Shown: positions 17,461-26,769 of the stretch, in pieces | Position numbering within the stretch: the first letter of the stretch is position 1 | Layout of the letters: the number at the start of each line of letters is the position of its first letter | Source: Prochloraceae cyanobacterium | GTDB lineage: Bacteria; Cyanobacteriota; Cyanobacteriia; Cyanobacteriales; JASJDA01 | Direction: 5' to 3' | DNA: 63,067 bases | Assembly (NCBI GenBank): GCA_030065755.1 | Contig: JASJDA010000021.1 | Coordinates: 1 to 63,067, forward strand | Translations under genes and position numbers: made by a program | The notes under the pieces: generated by a model | What the model saw: the letters and a program-made list of their open reading frames with translations, nothing else | The model's database searches: none | Told to the model about the DNA's origin: nothing

Positions 17461-18675
17461 ATGAGTCGTCCAGCCAGCAATATTGTTAAACAATTAACTT
17501 CTCTCATGCAGTGTGACTTTACAGGAACACTAGATATAAAATCAAGCAGCAGTAGACAGTGGAGACTTTTCTTTCGCCTGGGGAGATTAATTTGGGCTGC
17601 TAATAACTATCATCCTAATAGATTTTGTCGAAGACATCTAAAGAAATATTGTCCTCAGATAAATCTCAAAAAAATTCAGATTAGAAGTTCAGATGAAATC
17701 GAGTGTTATAATTATCAAATTCTCGCCATATTGTCGCAACGAAAACTGGTTAAAATTGAACAAGTTAAAGCACTGATTAAGAGTCAAGTTGAAGATATTA
17801 TTTTCGATCTAATTCAGCAAGAAATTACAGAAACGCTCTGCTACAAAGTATCTAACCTTTTAAGTGTTCCCGTACATGAGACAGCCTTAAAAACATCTTT
17901 TGCTCTAGTCAATGTAGAAGCAGCTTTAGAGTTAGCTCAAAAAAATTGGTTAGCCTGGTGTAAAAATGGTTTGATGTCAGTCAACCCAAATTTAGCACCA
18001 ATTATCAAAAATCCAGAACGACTGCGACAGGAAGTTTCAGAGATTGTTGACCAGAATTTTAGCGAGTTAATCGATGGTAATAAGACTCTGCGAGATTTAG
18101 CATTCGAGACTAAAAGTGATGTTGTGAAAGTTACTTATTCTTTGATTACTTACATCGACAAAGGGTTATTAGAATTAGTTGAAATCTCAGATATAAAACC
18201 GCCAATAGAACTAGTAAAACCTCCGGTAAAATTACCATTAATTCCAGTTAGTGTAGATAAACCATTAATTGCTTGTGTTGATGATAGTCCTTCGATCTGT
18301 CAAAGTATAGAACAGATTATCACTCAGCATGGTTATCGGTTTATTGGGATTCAGAATTCCTTTAAAGTGACTCTAACTCTTTTGAAGCAAAAACCCGATT
18401 TCATCTTTTTAGACCTGCTGATGCCGATAGTTAATGGTTATGAAATTTGTACTCAACTGCGAAGAGTGGCAACTTTTGAAAAGGTGCCGATTGTGATTCT
18501 TACGGGTAAAGATGGTTTAGTCGATCGGATGAGAGCTAAATTAGTCGGTTCTAATGACTTTTTATCTAAACCCGTGGAAGCAGAGCAGGTGCTCAAAATG
18601 ATCGAAAAACATTTAAAATTAGGACAGAGAACGGGAGAAAGGCGATCGAGACAGAAGCAAGTGATTCCCATGTAG
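17461..18675 (+). CDS. PATAN domain response regulator (PatA-like)
   Basis: A 404-residue two-domain regulator. The N-terminal DUF4388/PATAN part (about 1-250) begins with FTGTLDIKSSSSRQWRLFFR and GRLIWA. The C-terminal receiver domain (about 272-393) has ACVDDSPS for the acidic pocket, D318 in FLDLLMP as the phosphoacceptor, and a lysine in FLSKPVE. PatA-type regulators in cyanobacteria act in heterocyst patterning and, more widely, in phototaxis and pilus signalling. No kinase gene is adjacent. A TTG at 17428 would add 11 residues, but ATG at 17461 gives the usual MSRPASNIVKQL-like start, so I prefer it. Confidence 0.85.
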   Translation: MSRPASNIVKQLTSLMQCDFTGTLDIKSSSSRQWRLFFRLGRLIWAANNYHPNRFCRRHLKKYCPQINLKKIQIRSSDEIECYNYQILAILSQRKLVKIEQVKALIKSQVEDIIFDLIQQEITETLCYKVSNLLSVPVHETALKTSFALVNVEAALELAQKNWLAWCKNGLMSVNPNLAPIIKNPERLRQEVSEIVDQNFSELIDGNKTLRDLAFETKSDVVKVTYSLITYIDKGLLELVEISDIKPPIELVKPPVKLPLIPVSVDKPLIACVDDSPSICQSIEQIITQHGYRFIGIQNSFKVTLTLLKQKPDFIFLDLLMPIVNGYEICTQLRRVATFEKVPIVILTGKDGLVDRMRAKLVGSNDFLSKPVEAEQVLKMIEKHLKLGQRTGERRSRQKQVIPM

Positions 18676-18802
18676 TGGAAAATTTTCGATCGCCTCTTTA
18701 TTAGTACTAATCATAAAGCCAAAAATGAGTGTAAAAAATGCGGATTTCAATTTGTTATAAATAATATAAATTTTCAAATTACAAGGTATAAAACACATCC
18801 TC

Positions 18803-19150
18803 TTACGTATATTTAGATAAGATCTCGCTGAGAATAGATTGAACAATAGTTAGAGCAAACGAACCTAAAATCATACTCATTATTCCCCACCGCAATCTAA
18901 ACCCTTGTACTAACCAGGCTGCTAGTCCAAAAACGATCGCATTAACAATAAATCCAAACAAACCCAGTGTTAGTAGGTTAACCAATCCTAAAGCATTGAG
19001 AACAGGATTTACTAAAGCGTTGAGAATCCCAAAAACTATACCCGCAAAGAATGCTTTTCCAAAACTATCTACTTCAATTCCCAAGGGAACTTTAGAAATA
19101 ATTACTAAACTGACGGCAGTTACTAAAGCAGTAATTAAAAAGTCAACCAT
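18803..19150 (-). CDS. Phage holin family 4-like membrane protein (YvlD-like)
   Basis: A 115-residue very hydrophobic protein with four transmembrane helices: FLITALVTAVSLVII, FFAGIVFGILNALVNPVL, VNLLTLGLFGFIVNAIVFGL and IMSMILGSFALTIVQSIL. The ILNALVNPVL and TLGLFGFIVNA stretches are hallmarks of the phage_holin_4_2 (PF04020) family, common in non-phage genomes. Despite the name there is no phage context here and lysis is not implied. The longer frame from TTG at 19174 adds MSCKDTRA, which is not part of the family; ATG at 19150 is preferred. Confidence 0.8.
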   Translation of the reverse strand: MVDFLITALVTAVSLVIISKVPLGIEVDSFGKAFFAGIVFGILNALVNPVLNALGLVNLLTLGLFGFIVNAIVFGLAAWLVQGFRLRWGIMSMILGSFALTIVQSILSEILSKYT

Positions 19151-19299
19151 CGCTCGTGTATCCTTACAAGACAAAAGAAAAAAGCTATCTTACAAAATGC
19201 TCTCTTAGGCTTATCTTAACCCAATTGGTTAATATCGTTTTCCTCAATAGTTGTTGTATGAGATTCGATCGCGATCGCTAGCATCGTGAAAAAATCAAT

Positions 19300-19560
19300 C
19301 TATCCGCCACTAACTGGCGGAATCATCACCACTTCATCGCCATTTTGTAAAGGTGTCTGTGGATCGACAAATTGAAGATTGATACCAAAGCGAGTTAACG
19401 TGCGCCATTTTTCTAATTCAGGGCGATCGCTGAGTAATTGTTCTAATACTGCTTTTACTGGTGTCTGTGGCGGAAATTCTAGCTTTAATTCCGGTACGCC
19501 ATAGGCTTCTTGATAAGCAGCAAATAGTTTAACTGTAATAGTAATTGAAGATTCAGACAT
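19300..19560 (-). CDS. moaD: MoaD/ThiS family sulfur carrier
   Basis: An 86-residue ubiquitin-fold protein. It reads ITITVKLFAAYQEAYG at the start and GDEVVMIPPVSGG at the C-terminus, where the terminal Gly-Gly is adenylated and thiocarboxylated. It would be the small subunit of molybdopterin synthase, passing sulfur to precursor Z. No moaE is adjacent. The open frame reaches to 19593, but MSESSITITV at 19560 is the natural start. Its role could alternatively be another ThiS-like sulfur carrier, but the VSGG end and length fit MoaD best. Confidence 0.82.
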   Translation of the reverse strand: MSESSITITVKLFAAYQEAYGVPELKLEFPPQTPVKAVLEQLLSDRPELEKWRTLTRFGINLQFVDPQTPLQNGDEVVMIPPVSGG

Positions 19561-19598
19561 AAAAATTAGCTGTGAATAGCGATCGCTCGACAAAAATT

Positions 19599-19811
19599 AG
19601 AGACGTTTAGCTTCACGAAGTCAGAAGTATGAAGTCAGAAGTCAGAAGTTCTACCTCTGCTTGGTGCGCGACCCTTTTTGAAAAAATAGGTAGAAATTAT
19701 TGAATTATGTTTTTATATTTTCCTCATAAAATGAGGAGGCTTTATACCAACGTGCAGAGCATTACTTCTGACTTCTGACTTCTGATTTCTGACTTCATTG
19801 GTAACGTCTCT
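19599..19811. repeat. Composite inverted STRR cassette F (GTCAGAA type)
   Basis: An outer perfect 9-bp inverted repeat (AGAGACGTT 19599-19607, AACGTCTCT 19803-19811) encloses GAAGTCA heptamers (19618-19650) and their reverse complement ACTTCTG (19764-19796). The core has a hairpin CCTCATAAAATGAGG followed by AGGCTTTATACCAA (19722-19752). The whole 213 bases could fold into one long cruciform. Confidence 0.75.
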
Positions 19812-19818
19812 AGCTCAA

Positions 19819-21006
19819 TTAAACGTTGACTACATTAGTAAAGCGAATTTTAAGATAATCTTCTTCCATTTTTGCTCCTGCGGGGTTCAAAGCAGCTAGT
19901 GCTTGAGGTAAAACTAAATTGCGTCTGTGATTGCCAATTCTCACATTTAGTTCGTCACCAGTTTTATTTAATTGAATTTGCTCTTTCTGTATTCCAGGCA
20001 GATATAATTCCAAACTGTATTTATTTCCTTCTTGCACTACTCGAATCGTATTTTCTTTGTAATAAACTTGAGAAGGATCTTCATCTTGATAGAGAGTTTC
20101 TTTGAGTCTTTCTAAAGCAGCTATACCGCACATTTCCTCGGAGTAGAGAGGAACTTCTTTAACTGGCAAAGGATGGAAATTATCGTAAATTTCTTTTTTG
20201 TAGATCTGCTGGTTTTCTTTCCAACGCTGGAAAAAGGGGTCGGTTACTTCTTCTGGAATAATACGATTTGCTACTACTAAATCCGTCGCTACATTGTACA
20301 AACTTAAATAGGCATGGGCGCGTAAAGACTCTTTGATCACCATTTTTTCAGGATTGGTAACTAGACGCACCGAGGTTTTTTGATTGTCAGTCAAAACCTT
20401 TTCTAACTGTTCAATTTGCTCGTAAAATTCATAGGGAGCGTCCATGACTTCTTTATCTGGGAGGGAGAAACCAGCGATCGGCCTAAAAAGAGGTTCTACA
20501 AGGGGTCTGAGAGCAACGGACATCCCCTGTAAAGGCTTGTAAAACCTTCTCATATACCAGCCACCTACTTCGGGAATGCTCAACAGTCGCAAAGCAGTTC
20601 CAGTGGGAGCTGAATCGATAATCAAAACTTCAAAATCCCCTTCATCGTAGTGGCGTTTCATCCGCACTAAGCCGAAGATTTCGTCCATACCAGGTAAAAT
20701 AGCCAATTCTTCAGCTTGAACGCCATCTAGTCCCCGTGCTTGCAAAACTTGTGTAATATAGCGTTTAACAGCACCCCAGTTACCTTCTAATTCCATTAGT
20801 GCATCTAATTCTGCACCCCAAAGGTTGGGACGTACCTTTTTAGGTTCGTGTCCCAATTCTAAATCGAAACTATCCGCTAAAGAGTGAGCAGGATCGGTAC
20901 TGAGTACTAGGGTTTTATAACCGAGTTCGGCACAACGAAGACCAGTAGCAGCAGCAACAGAGGTTTTACCTACTCCTCCTTTGCCAGTCATAAGGATTAC
21001 GCGCAT
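19819..21006 (-). CDS. ArsA/Get3-family ATPase with C-terminal HSP20-like domain
   Basis: A 395-residue P-loop ATPase. Residues 8-15 are the deviant Walker A GKGGVGKT, followed by [13 protein letters not shown] (switch I) and [14 protein letters not shown] (switch II), all typical of ArsA/Get3. The last 90 residues ([20 protein letters not shown], then [16 protein letters not shown]) match the alpha-crystallin-like domain found at the C-terminus of cyanobacterial and chloroplast ArsA homologues. No arsenite efflux or arsR gene is nearby, so a chaperone-like, Get3-type role is more likely than arsenic resistance. The start [11 protein letters not shown] at 21006 is chosen over a longer frame from 21111, which would overlap the upstream DUF2358 gene. 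Confidence 0.88.
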   Translation of the reverse strand: MRVILMTGKGGVGKTSVAAATGLRCAELGYKTLVLSTDPAHSLADSFDLELGHEPKKVRPNLWGAELDALMELEGNWGAVKRYITQVLQARGLDGVQAEELAILPGMDEIFGLVRMKRHYDEGDFEVLIIDSAPTGTALRLLSIPEVGGWYMRRFYKPLQGMSVALRPLVEPLFRPIAGFSLPDKEVMDAPYEFYEQIEQLEKVLTDNQKTSVRLVTNPEKMVIKESLRAHAYLSLYNVATDLVVANRIIPEEVTDPFFQRWKENQQIYKKEIYDNFHPLPVKEVPLYSEEMCGIAALERLKETLYQDEDPSQVYYKENTIRVVQEGNKYSLELYLPGIQKEQIQLNKTGDELNVRIGNHRRNLVLPQALAALNPAGAKMEEDYLKIRFTNVVNV

Positions 21007-21043
21007 GTGTGTGAGGGATCGAGTGTTTTTCAGAAATTTTACA

Positions 21044-21457
21044 TTACGTATCCTTATTATCTCCATTAATTTCCCTGTTGGGGGGAAAGATATTTTGTTT
21101 GAGAAGGTCAAAGCGGGAAATGTGCCAGTAGTCGATATGAGAAATAATTAATTCGTCTCGGTTAACTTTTAATTCGCTTCTACCAGGGATAGCAAGGCGA
21201 GGTTTCCACGGTAAGGGAGAATTCATGTTTAAAGTCCACTCCGTGTGAATTATGTCTAAATCGCGACGAATCTCGTGAAGGTCTAATTTAATATCTTGAA
21301 ACCAAGTGGCGATGAGATTTATATTCTGCTTGTAGCGATCGACTCCCCGAAATTCGTTTAAAGGATCTTTGAAATAGACATCTTCAATGTATATACTATA
21401 AGTTTGATCGTTAGGAAAACGCTGATAATCTTGTTTGATAATTTCTATTATTTCCAT
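21044..21457 (-). CDS. DUF2358 domain protein
   Basis: A 137-residue protein with the DUF2358 pattern of cyanobacteria and plastids: an N-terminal [18 protein letters not shown], then [19 protein letters not shown] and a C-terminal beta-rich part ([18 protein letters not shown]). The fold is predicted to be a SnoaL/NTF2-like cone, with unknown ligand. It sits 37 bases before the arsA start on the same strand, so the two are probably cotranscribed. It overlaps slightly with the divergent small gene's spurious upstream extension only. Confidence 0.82.
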   Translation of the reverse strand: MEIIEIIKQDYQRFPNDQTYSIYIEDVYFKDPLNEFRGVDRYKQNINLIATWFQDIKLDLHEIRRDLDIIHTEWTLNMNSPLPWKPRLAIPGRSELKVNRDELIISHIDYWHISRFDLLKQNIFPPNREINGDNKDT

Positions 21458-21512
21458 ACTTTTTGTTGTTATACTTAGTATTAATTTAGCAACTTATTAT
21501 TTATTTCAGAGT

Positions 21513-21857
21513 ATGAAACTAATATTTGTCTATAATGCCGATAGCGGTTTTATTAACACTCTTATAGATATAGGACATAAAGCAATTAGCCCTCAGACTT
21601 ATCAATGCAATCTGTGCGATCTGACTTTTGGGTTACTTAAGGAACGCAAACAGTGGAAGAAATTTAGAGAACAATCAAAGACAGAGATGGAGTTTTTGCA
21701 CAGAGATGAATTTGAAGAAAAATACGGACAAAAATTTGAGTATCCATTGATTCTCAAAGAGGACAAAGATCTTAGTGTCATGATTTCTAAGGTACAATTA
21801 AACGAGATTAAAACACTAGATAAGTTGATTTCTAAAGTTAATTCTTTGGTTGAATGA
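21513..21857 (+). CDS. Conserved small protein with CxxC motif
   Basis: A 114-residue protein starting MKLIFVYNADSGFINTLIDI. It has a CNLCDLTFG motif near residue 28 and the stretch KTEMEFLHRDEFEEKYG. Close relatives are widely found in bacteria and, as I recall, often called hypothetical or misannotated as GTPase; there is no P-loop here. The CxxC could be redox active or bind a metal. The longer frame from 21435 adds a hydrophobic leader that overlaps the divergent DUF2358 start, so ATG at 21513 is preferred. It is 52 bases from the following gene. Confidence 0.65.
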   Translation: MKLIFVYNADSGFINTLIDIGHKAISPQTYQCNLCDLTFGLLKERKQWKKFREQSKTEMEFLHRDEFEEKYGQKFEYPLILKEDKDLSVMISKVQLNEIKTLDKLISKVNSLVE

Positions 21858-21909
21858 GTTAATCTTAATTTGTCATCATCGATCGAGGAAGAGGACAACT
21901 AACTATTTA

Positions 21910-22362
21910 ATGTATAGCTTCCAAATTGAAAGCGAACTAAACGCTAGTAGCGATCGAGTAGCCGAACAGTGCTTGACAATGAATGGTGTCAACTATGAGT
22001 TACTACCAATTGCTAAAATGACTGTTGCAAGAGAGTGGAAACTCAAGCCACTTACTGATTGGCCTGTGAATGATTATATTTGTTATAGCCTTATATTATT
22101 GTTTGGATTTTTGCCAGTAGATGTTCATAGATTTAAATTTTTATCTATAAGTGAAACTGGATTTTGCGAAGCCTCTACATCTCTTACTCACAAACTTTGG
22201 AATCATAAAAGAGAAATTGTAGCAGTAGGAGATAAAACTAAAATTATAGACAAAATAAACTACGTACCAAGAATTAATGTAATTGGTAACTTATTAAAAC
22301 CAATTTACAAGTTTATTTTCGAGCGCCGACATAAACGTTTACTAGCTAAGTTTGGAAAGTAA
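21910..22362 (+). CDS. SRPBCC-like protein, unknown
   Basis: A 150-residue protein beginning MYSFQIESELNASSDRVAEQC. The pattern of an early beta strand, a helix, many strands, and a long C-terminal helix (LKPIYKFIFERRHKRLLAKFG) after INYVPRINVIGNLL resembles START/SRPBCC ligand-binding proteins. The assignment is by pattern only and no ligand residue is known. It follows the CxxC protein on the same strand, so a two-gene unit is plausible. An upstream start at 21850 would overlap the previous gene by 8 bases; neither start has a strong ribosome binding site. Confidence 0.55.
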   Translation: MYSFQIESELNASSDRVAEQCLTMNGVNYELLPIAKMTVAREWKLKPLTDWPVNDYICYSLILLFGFLPVDVHRFKFLSISETGFCEASTSLTHKLWNHKREIVAVGDKTKIIDKINYVPRINVIGNLLKPIYKFIFERRHKRLLAKFGK

Positions 22363-23200
22363 ATTGAAACACCAAAATCAATAAGTATAGAACTCAAAAA
22401 AGGTTTCTAAAGGTGTATCTATCTGAAGAATTCCTTTAGATAAATCAAAACTTTCTAAGTGCCAATTTAAAAAACCTCTAGAGAGACCCAGAAAAATAAT
22501 TTCAAGTTGTAGCGTATTATTAAAACTTCTATATCGATCGCATTTCAGGACTTATTACCTATTACCTTCTCAAGATTAGACAACCAAGCTAATAAATCGT
22601 CGGCTAGTCCATCACCCCCCTCTCCCACAATTTACTTAGCCCAAGTATCGTGCCATTTAACTAGCAATTCTCATTTTAAGATTTCATGAGATTAAAACCC
22701 TTGTACCAAGAGGGGTTGATAATTCTTAACAATTATGGGGGTCGCTGAAATAGCACAAACTCGTTTCAAAATGAGAATTGCTGGAATGCAACACTAGATT
22801 TTCACATGAAAAATTGTTAAATTTTTAGAAAGATTCTTAGGATAGAGGCGGAACCCCAAACGTAAGGAAATTGTTTCCATATCGTACCTAAGACAAGATT
22901 GGCAAAGTGAAGACGAGATTTAGAAAGGATATGTTCCCCTGTTAAGATTTTTCTAACAAAAGTTAAAAAAATCCCCTAACTCATGACGAGTGAAATTTTT
23001 CTGGGATCAACCAGAGAGATGAAAGCAATCAACAGTCACCCATTATCAGTTATTAAGGTAATTCCAAGGGATTTAGACCCCAAGAAAAACCTTCCACTGA
23101 CTGTGTTGATTTAGGCGATTGTGCGGGAAGACTTACTGCCGGCTATGTTGTCTTAATGCTTTAATATTCAACTAATTTTTTTTAAAAAATAGGAATGGCT
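22363..23200. other. Long spacer with a MITE-like element
   Basis: More than 800 bases with no confident gene. It contains a 120-base element with perfect 15-bp inverted ends (22663-22782). A 57-codon open stretch on the minus strand (22377-22548) starts without a start codon and matches nothing I know. The right 300 bases (about 22850-23190) could carry a leader or small RNA for the gene at 23201, but I recognise no riboswitch class. Confidence 0.4.
22663..22782. mobile_element. MITE-like element with 15-bp terminal inverted repeats
   Basis: AGCAATTCTCATTTT (22663-22677) and AAAATGAGAATTGCT (22768-22782) are a perfect inverted pair bounding 120 bases with no coding capacity. The size, perfect ends and AT-rich interior fit a miniature inverted-repeat transposable element. 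A target duplication is not obvious, and the parent transposase is not in the window. Confidence 0.6.
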
Positions 23201-23452
23201 ATGAGTTCAATTTTTTTTCCAGCTATTTTAGACCCTTGTCTTTTTGAGATTGTGGACAAATTAAAAGTCGAAGCTATTGCTAGAAAAGCATTAAGAGAAA
23301 GTTGTCCTACTTACTTAATTTTTCTTAAGCTTTTAGAACAACCTTATTTTCTCAAAAAAACTCGTGATTTGGGCAGAAAAATGACCCTTAAGCTAATATC
23401 TGAACTTCTAGAAGAAGCTCTTGAAAAAGAGCATTTTGCTAAGCTCTCTTAA
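23201..23452 (+). CDS. Small hypothetical protein
   Basis: An 83-residue helical protein (MSSIFFPAILDPCLFEIVD) with repeated leucines and charged residues. There is no signal peptide, no membrane helix and no family that I recognise. AGGA at 23191-23194 lies 6 bases before ATG at 23201 and directly touches another ATG at 23195, so the later start is favoured. It is isolated between two MITE-like elements (22663-22782 and 23466-23592), which raises the chance of an accessory gene or a leftover. Confidence 0.45.
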   Translation: MSSIFFPAILDPCLFEIVDKLKVEAIARKALRESCPTYLIFLKLLEQPYFLKKTRDLGRKMTLKLISELLEEALEKEHFAKLS

Positions 23453-23465
23453 TTATCCTAATGCT

Positions 23466-23592
23466 CTAGAATACTGATTCAGTAATCCCAAAAGCTACTT
23501 TTCCAGACATAAAGTCAACGAAATCTCGCATGTTGAGAAACAGCGAAACCTTTGAGTTGGACTTGATTCTGATTACTGAATCGGTGTTCTAG
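23466..23592. mobile_element. MITE-like element with 22-bp terminal inverted repeats
   Basis: CTAGAATACTGATTCAGTAATC (23466-23487) pairs with the reverse complement at 23571-23592 with only two mismatches. The enclosed 127 bases do not code. The ends carry the palindrome CTAG, which may be part of the inverted repeat or of the target. It begins 14 bases after the stop of the small gene. Confidence 0.65.
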
Positions 23593-23642
23593 TTAGTGTT
23601 GCGCTTCTTACCTTTTTGACTTTTGACTTCTCTCTCAATTCC

Positions 23643-24215
23643 CTAATCTGGTTCTACTTCTGACCACAGACGTTGTAATTGATATTGCCATGCAGCTATA
23701 AACTTATCTCTTTCTTCGGGGACTTGCTCTAAACCTCCAAGCATTCCTTCTCGATAGAGACGTTCTATACTTTTGAGAGTGACTTCTAAGCTTTGCTTTT
23801 GTGATTTTGCTGCTTTAATAATTTCTCGAATACGCCCTTCTATGATGCTATTGAAAAATTCAGAAAGACCTTTGTCCCGCAAAGAAACCGCAGAGGCGAT
23901 CGCGCTTTTGAAGTCCGAATCGGTTAAAGTTTCAATAGTGTGGCAATAAACTGCCCATAATACTCCCTGATTCGATGCATAGCGAAGTTGTTGGGTCGAT
24001 TCAAAATTAGCTTCGAGAATTTGTTGTAAAAAAGGTTGGGCATCTTTGGTTGGCACGATCGGAACTAACAGACGCAACCAAGAAGCATCTTGAGAAAGAA
24101 TGACTAATAATCGCAGTCGATCGGTACTGACTTGCCAACAATCGAAACTTTTACGCTCGACAGCATTATCGCCGAATATGTCGGTAAGAATAGTAGTAAT
24201 TTCTTCTGGTTTCAT
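23643..24215 (-). CDS. Conserved hypothetical protein
   Basis: A 190-residue soluble protein. Its first 110 residues alternate strands and helices (RLRLLVILSQDASWLRLLV, RYASNQGVLWAVYCH) in a way that recalls YbjN or type III chaperone-like folds; this is inference only. The C-terminal half is helical and charged (EGRIREIIKAAKSQKQSLE, QVPEERDKFIAAWQYQLQRL). It starts 37 bases after the permease stop on the same strand, so it may be the last gene of the efflux operon. Confidence 0.65.
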   Translation of the reverse strand: MKPEEITTILTDIFGDNAVERKSFDCWQVSTDRLRLLVILSQDASWLRLLVPIVPTKDAQPFLQQILEANFESTQQLRYASNQGVLWAVYCHTIETLTDSDFKSAIASAVSLRDKGLSEFFNSIIEGRIREIIKAAKSQKQSLEVTLKSIERLYREGMLGGLEQVPEERDKFIAAWQYQLQRLWSEVEPD

Positions 24216-24252
24216 CTATTTGGTTTATTTGGGCATTCATTGACTTTTTATA

Positions 24253-25476
24253 CTAGCTCCTCAACGCCACAATTGGATCTAAACGAGCAGCATTGCGGGC
24301 AGGAAATATACCAAATCCCAAACCAATGGCTCCAGATACCCCAACTGCCAAAATAATAGCTGTTGGAGTGATAACGGCTTCTAGAGGGCTGAATAGAGTG
24401 AGAATTAAGGTACCACTCAATCCCAGTAAAATCCCGAAGCTTCCCCCCACTAAAGAGAGTATTACTGCTTCAGTTGTAAATTGGATCGTGATATCTGTTT
24501 GATTTGCCCCGATCGCCTTGCGCAATCCAATTTCGCGAGTACGCTCGACTACAGATACTAACATAATATTCATGATTCCGATGCCCCCAACTAACAAAGA
24601 AATCCCTGATGTTGCGGCGAGCAAAATTACCAGCATTCCCGTAACGCTATTAGCAGTGCGCAATAAGTCTTGTTGAGAGCGAACGGTAAAATCATTTTCT
24701 CCTTTTTGAATGTTGTGGCGCAAGCGTAACAAATTAGTAATCTGATATTGAGCAGCGCTAGTACTTTCAGGCGATCGGGCTGAAATGGCAATAGTTTGGA
24801 CTGTGGGACTAGTACGAGAATTATCTTGACCTGTGAGTTGGTTTGCCATTATTGCAATTGAAATGAAAACGACCTCATCTTGATTAATTCCCAGAGAAGA
24901 GCCTTTTTCTTCCATCACCCCAATTACCCGAAAGCTCAAATTGCCAATACGGATTTTCTCTCCAATAGGGTCTCGACTGCCAAATAAAGTTTGGGCGCTT
25001 GCGCTACCCAAAAGAGCAACTTTTTGCTCCATCTCCAACTGGCTAAAAAAATGCCCTCTAGCTACTCCAGCATTGCGAACAATAGGATACTCAGGAGTAG
25101 TACCAACTACATTAACTTGAGTGTCTCGATCGGCCCAAGTAACGCGAAAACGCTGGGTCTTTTCTGGGGCAACATTAGCAACTGCTGGAACTTGAGAAGC
25201 GATCGCCTCCGCATCTGCTAAAACCAAAGTATGGGCAGGTGCTGTTTGCGATCGGGGTCCACCCCGATCGACTCCTGGAACCACAAACAAGAGATTAGTT
25301 CCCAAAGATTCAAACTGCTGACTGACGAACTTTTGGGCTCCTTGTCCCACGGAAATCATGGCAATTACTGACCCATTGCCAATAATAATACCCAACATGG
25401 TCAGACAACTGCGCATTTTATTAGCGGCCAAGGTTCGCGCCGCCATATTGAGGTTTTCTAGAAAATATCTACTCAT
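24253..25476 (-). CDS. MacB-like/FtsX-family ABC transporter permease
   Basis: A 407-residue inner membrane subunit with the MacB topology: one N-terminal helix (CLTMLGIIIGNGSVIAMISV), a large periplasmic domain (about 45-280) and three C-terminal helices (VILLAATSGISLLVGGIGI, AVILSLVGGSFGILLGLSG, TAIILAVGVSGAIGLGFGI). The coupling signature GIMNIMLVSVVERTREIGLR is intact. MacB-type exporters work with a periplasmic adaptor and an outer membrane channel, but this protein lacks the fused N-terminal ATPase of MacB. Its ATG overlaps the adaptor's stop as ATGA, a tight translational link. Confidence 0.9.
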   Translation of the reverse strand: MSRYFLENLNMAARTLAANKMRSCLTMLGIIIGNGSVIAMISVGQGAQKFVSQQFESLGTNLLFVVPGVDRGGPRSQTAPAHTLVLADAEAIASQVPAVANVAPEKTQRFRVTWADRDTQVNVVGTTPEYPIVRNAGVARGHFFSQLEMEQKVALLGSASAQTLFGSRDPIGEKIRIGNLSFRVIGVMEEKGSSLGINQDEVVFISIAIMANQLTGQDNSRTSPTVQTIAISARSPESTSAAQYQITNLLRLRHNIQKGENDFTVRSQQDLLRTANSVTGMLVILLAATSGISLLVGGIGIMNIMLVSVVERTREIGLRKAIGANQTDITIQFTTEAVILSLVGGSFGILLGLSGTLILTLFSPLEAVITPTAIILAVGVSGAIGLGFGIFPARNAARLDPIVALRS

Positions 25477-26741
25477 TCTGCAATCCCTTCAGGAAAATCA
25501 ATAAATACTCGCTCTTTTGCTGTTAGACCTTGGATAATTTGGGTCTTACCTTCCTGAGTAACGCCAACTGTAACAGGTTGGAATTTTGCCCGACCTCCTT
25601 CGTCTGCTACTAACACTCCCATACGATTGTTGCGGGTAGTAATGGCTACTGTGGGCACCATTAGAGCATCAGTTACAGACTTACCTATGAAAATCGCGTC
25701 CGCATTCATCCCAGATAGCAACTCGGATTTTCCTGTTATTAATTCCACCCGTATTTGAAACGAAGTTACATTGTTCTCTACTACTGCTTCTGGGGCAATC
25801 TGGCGCACCCTTCCTTCAAAAGCGCGATCGGGATAGGAATCTGCCACAATTTCTACTCGTTGCCCCAGTTTAATCCGAGATATATTTGCTTCTGGTACTT
25901 CTGCTAAGATTTCTAGACCTTTTGTCAGAGTTAAAATCGAACTCGAAGTTGCCGAGGCTGTTGCAGAAGCAGAAGTAGTAGGGGTAACGATCGCTCCCAC
26001 ACTGGCATATTTTTGAGTGACTATACCGTCAAAAGGTGCCCTAATTACAGTTCCATCCAATTGTGCTTCGATCTGCTGAATTTGGGCGCGATATGACCGT
26101 ACTCGTGCTGCTGCTTGCTGAACGTCTTCTTTTCGATACCCACTCTTAAGTTCCTGTAATTTTTGCTCTGCTTCGAGCAAACCAGCGCGAGTAGTTTCGT
26201 CTTCGCTAATTACTTCATCCAATTTATCTCTCGCTTCTGCTCCTTGTTCGACTAAATAGCGGTAGCGATCGACTCGTTTAGCAGTTAAAGTCACTTTCGA
26301 TCTAGCGCTAGTAACCTGTGCTTTCGCTCGTTCTATCTCTTCGCTGCGGTTTCCCGATCGCAATTTGCTATGCTCAGCTCTAGCTTCAGCTAATTGTGCC
26401 TTAGCCTGAGCTAATCTAGCTTCTAGCTCCGTAGAGCGCATTCGAGCCAGAATTTGACCAGTTTTAACCCGATCGCCTCGATCGACATAAAGAGCTACTA
26501 AGCGTCCGGATAACTCTGGGCTAATATTGACAGTTTCGATCGGCACCACAGTTCCGCTCGCTTCAACTCTAATAGTTAGTGTTTTACTTTCTACTGCCAC
26601 TGTTAAATCCTTTACAGTGGTTCTAATAGCAGTGCGTTGTCGAATTCTCAAGAACGTCCCCGTGCCAATCAATCCGACGATCGTTACCACTAAAAGTATC
26701 CGCAAAGAATCGATTTTAAAACTTTTCTGAACTATCTCCAT
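25473..26741 (-). CDS. Periplasmic adaptor subunit (MacA/HlyD-like)
   Basis: A 422-residue membrane fusion protein linking the permease to an outer membrane channel. It has an N-terminal membrane anchor (LRILLVVTIVGLIGTGTFL), a barrel-lipoyl half (VSPELSGRL-like NISPELSGRLVALYVDRGD), a long coiled-coil hairpin (about 110-220), the second lipoyl half (GTVIRAPFDGIVTQKYASVG) and a beta-barrel domain (VEIVADSYPDRAFEGRVRQI). The frame is open up to 26897, but its first 52 codons are a translated GGAGCA-type tandem repeat, and MEIVQKSF at 26741 is the natural start. The stop overlaps the permease start. Confidence 0.88.
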   Translation of the reverse strand: MEIVQKSFKIDSLRILLVVTIVGLIGTGTFLRIRQRTAIRTTVKDLTVAVESKTLTIRVEASGTVVPIETVNISPELSGRLVALYVDRGDRVKTGQILARMRSTELEARLAQAKAQLAEARAEHSKLRSGNRSEEIERAKAQVTSARSKVTLTAKRVDRYRYLVEQGAEARDKLDEVISEDETTRAGLLEAEQKLQELKSGYRKEDVQQAAARVRSYRAQIQQIEAQLDGTVIRAPFDGIVTQKYASVGAIVTPTTSASATASATSSSILTLTKGLEILAEVPEANISRIKLGQRVEIVADSYPDRAFEGRVRQIAPEAVVENNVTSFQIRVELITGKSELLSGMNADAIFIGKSVTDALMVPTVAITTRNNRMGVLVADEGGRAKFQPVTVGVTQEGKTQIIQGLTAKERVFIDFPEGIAE

Positions 26742-26769
26742 ATCTCTTTGTTTCGAGCAAAAAATTTGC

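Noticed and set aside
22377-22548. 57-codon minus-strand open stretch (FLGLSRGFLNWHLESF)
   Set aside because: No start codon after the upstream stop, and I cannot match it to a family. Could be a gene remnant, but chance is as likely.
22850-23190. Possible riboswitch or structured RNA upstream of the gene at 23201
   Set aside because: I compared it by eye with cobalamin, c-di-AMP, manganese and glutamine classes and saw no convincing consensus.
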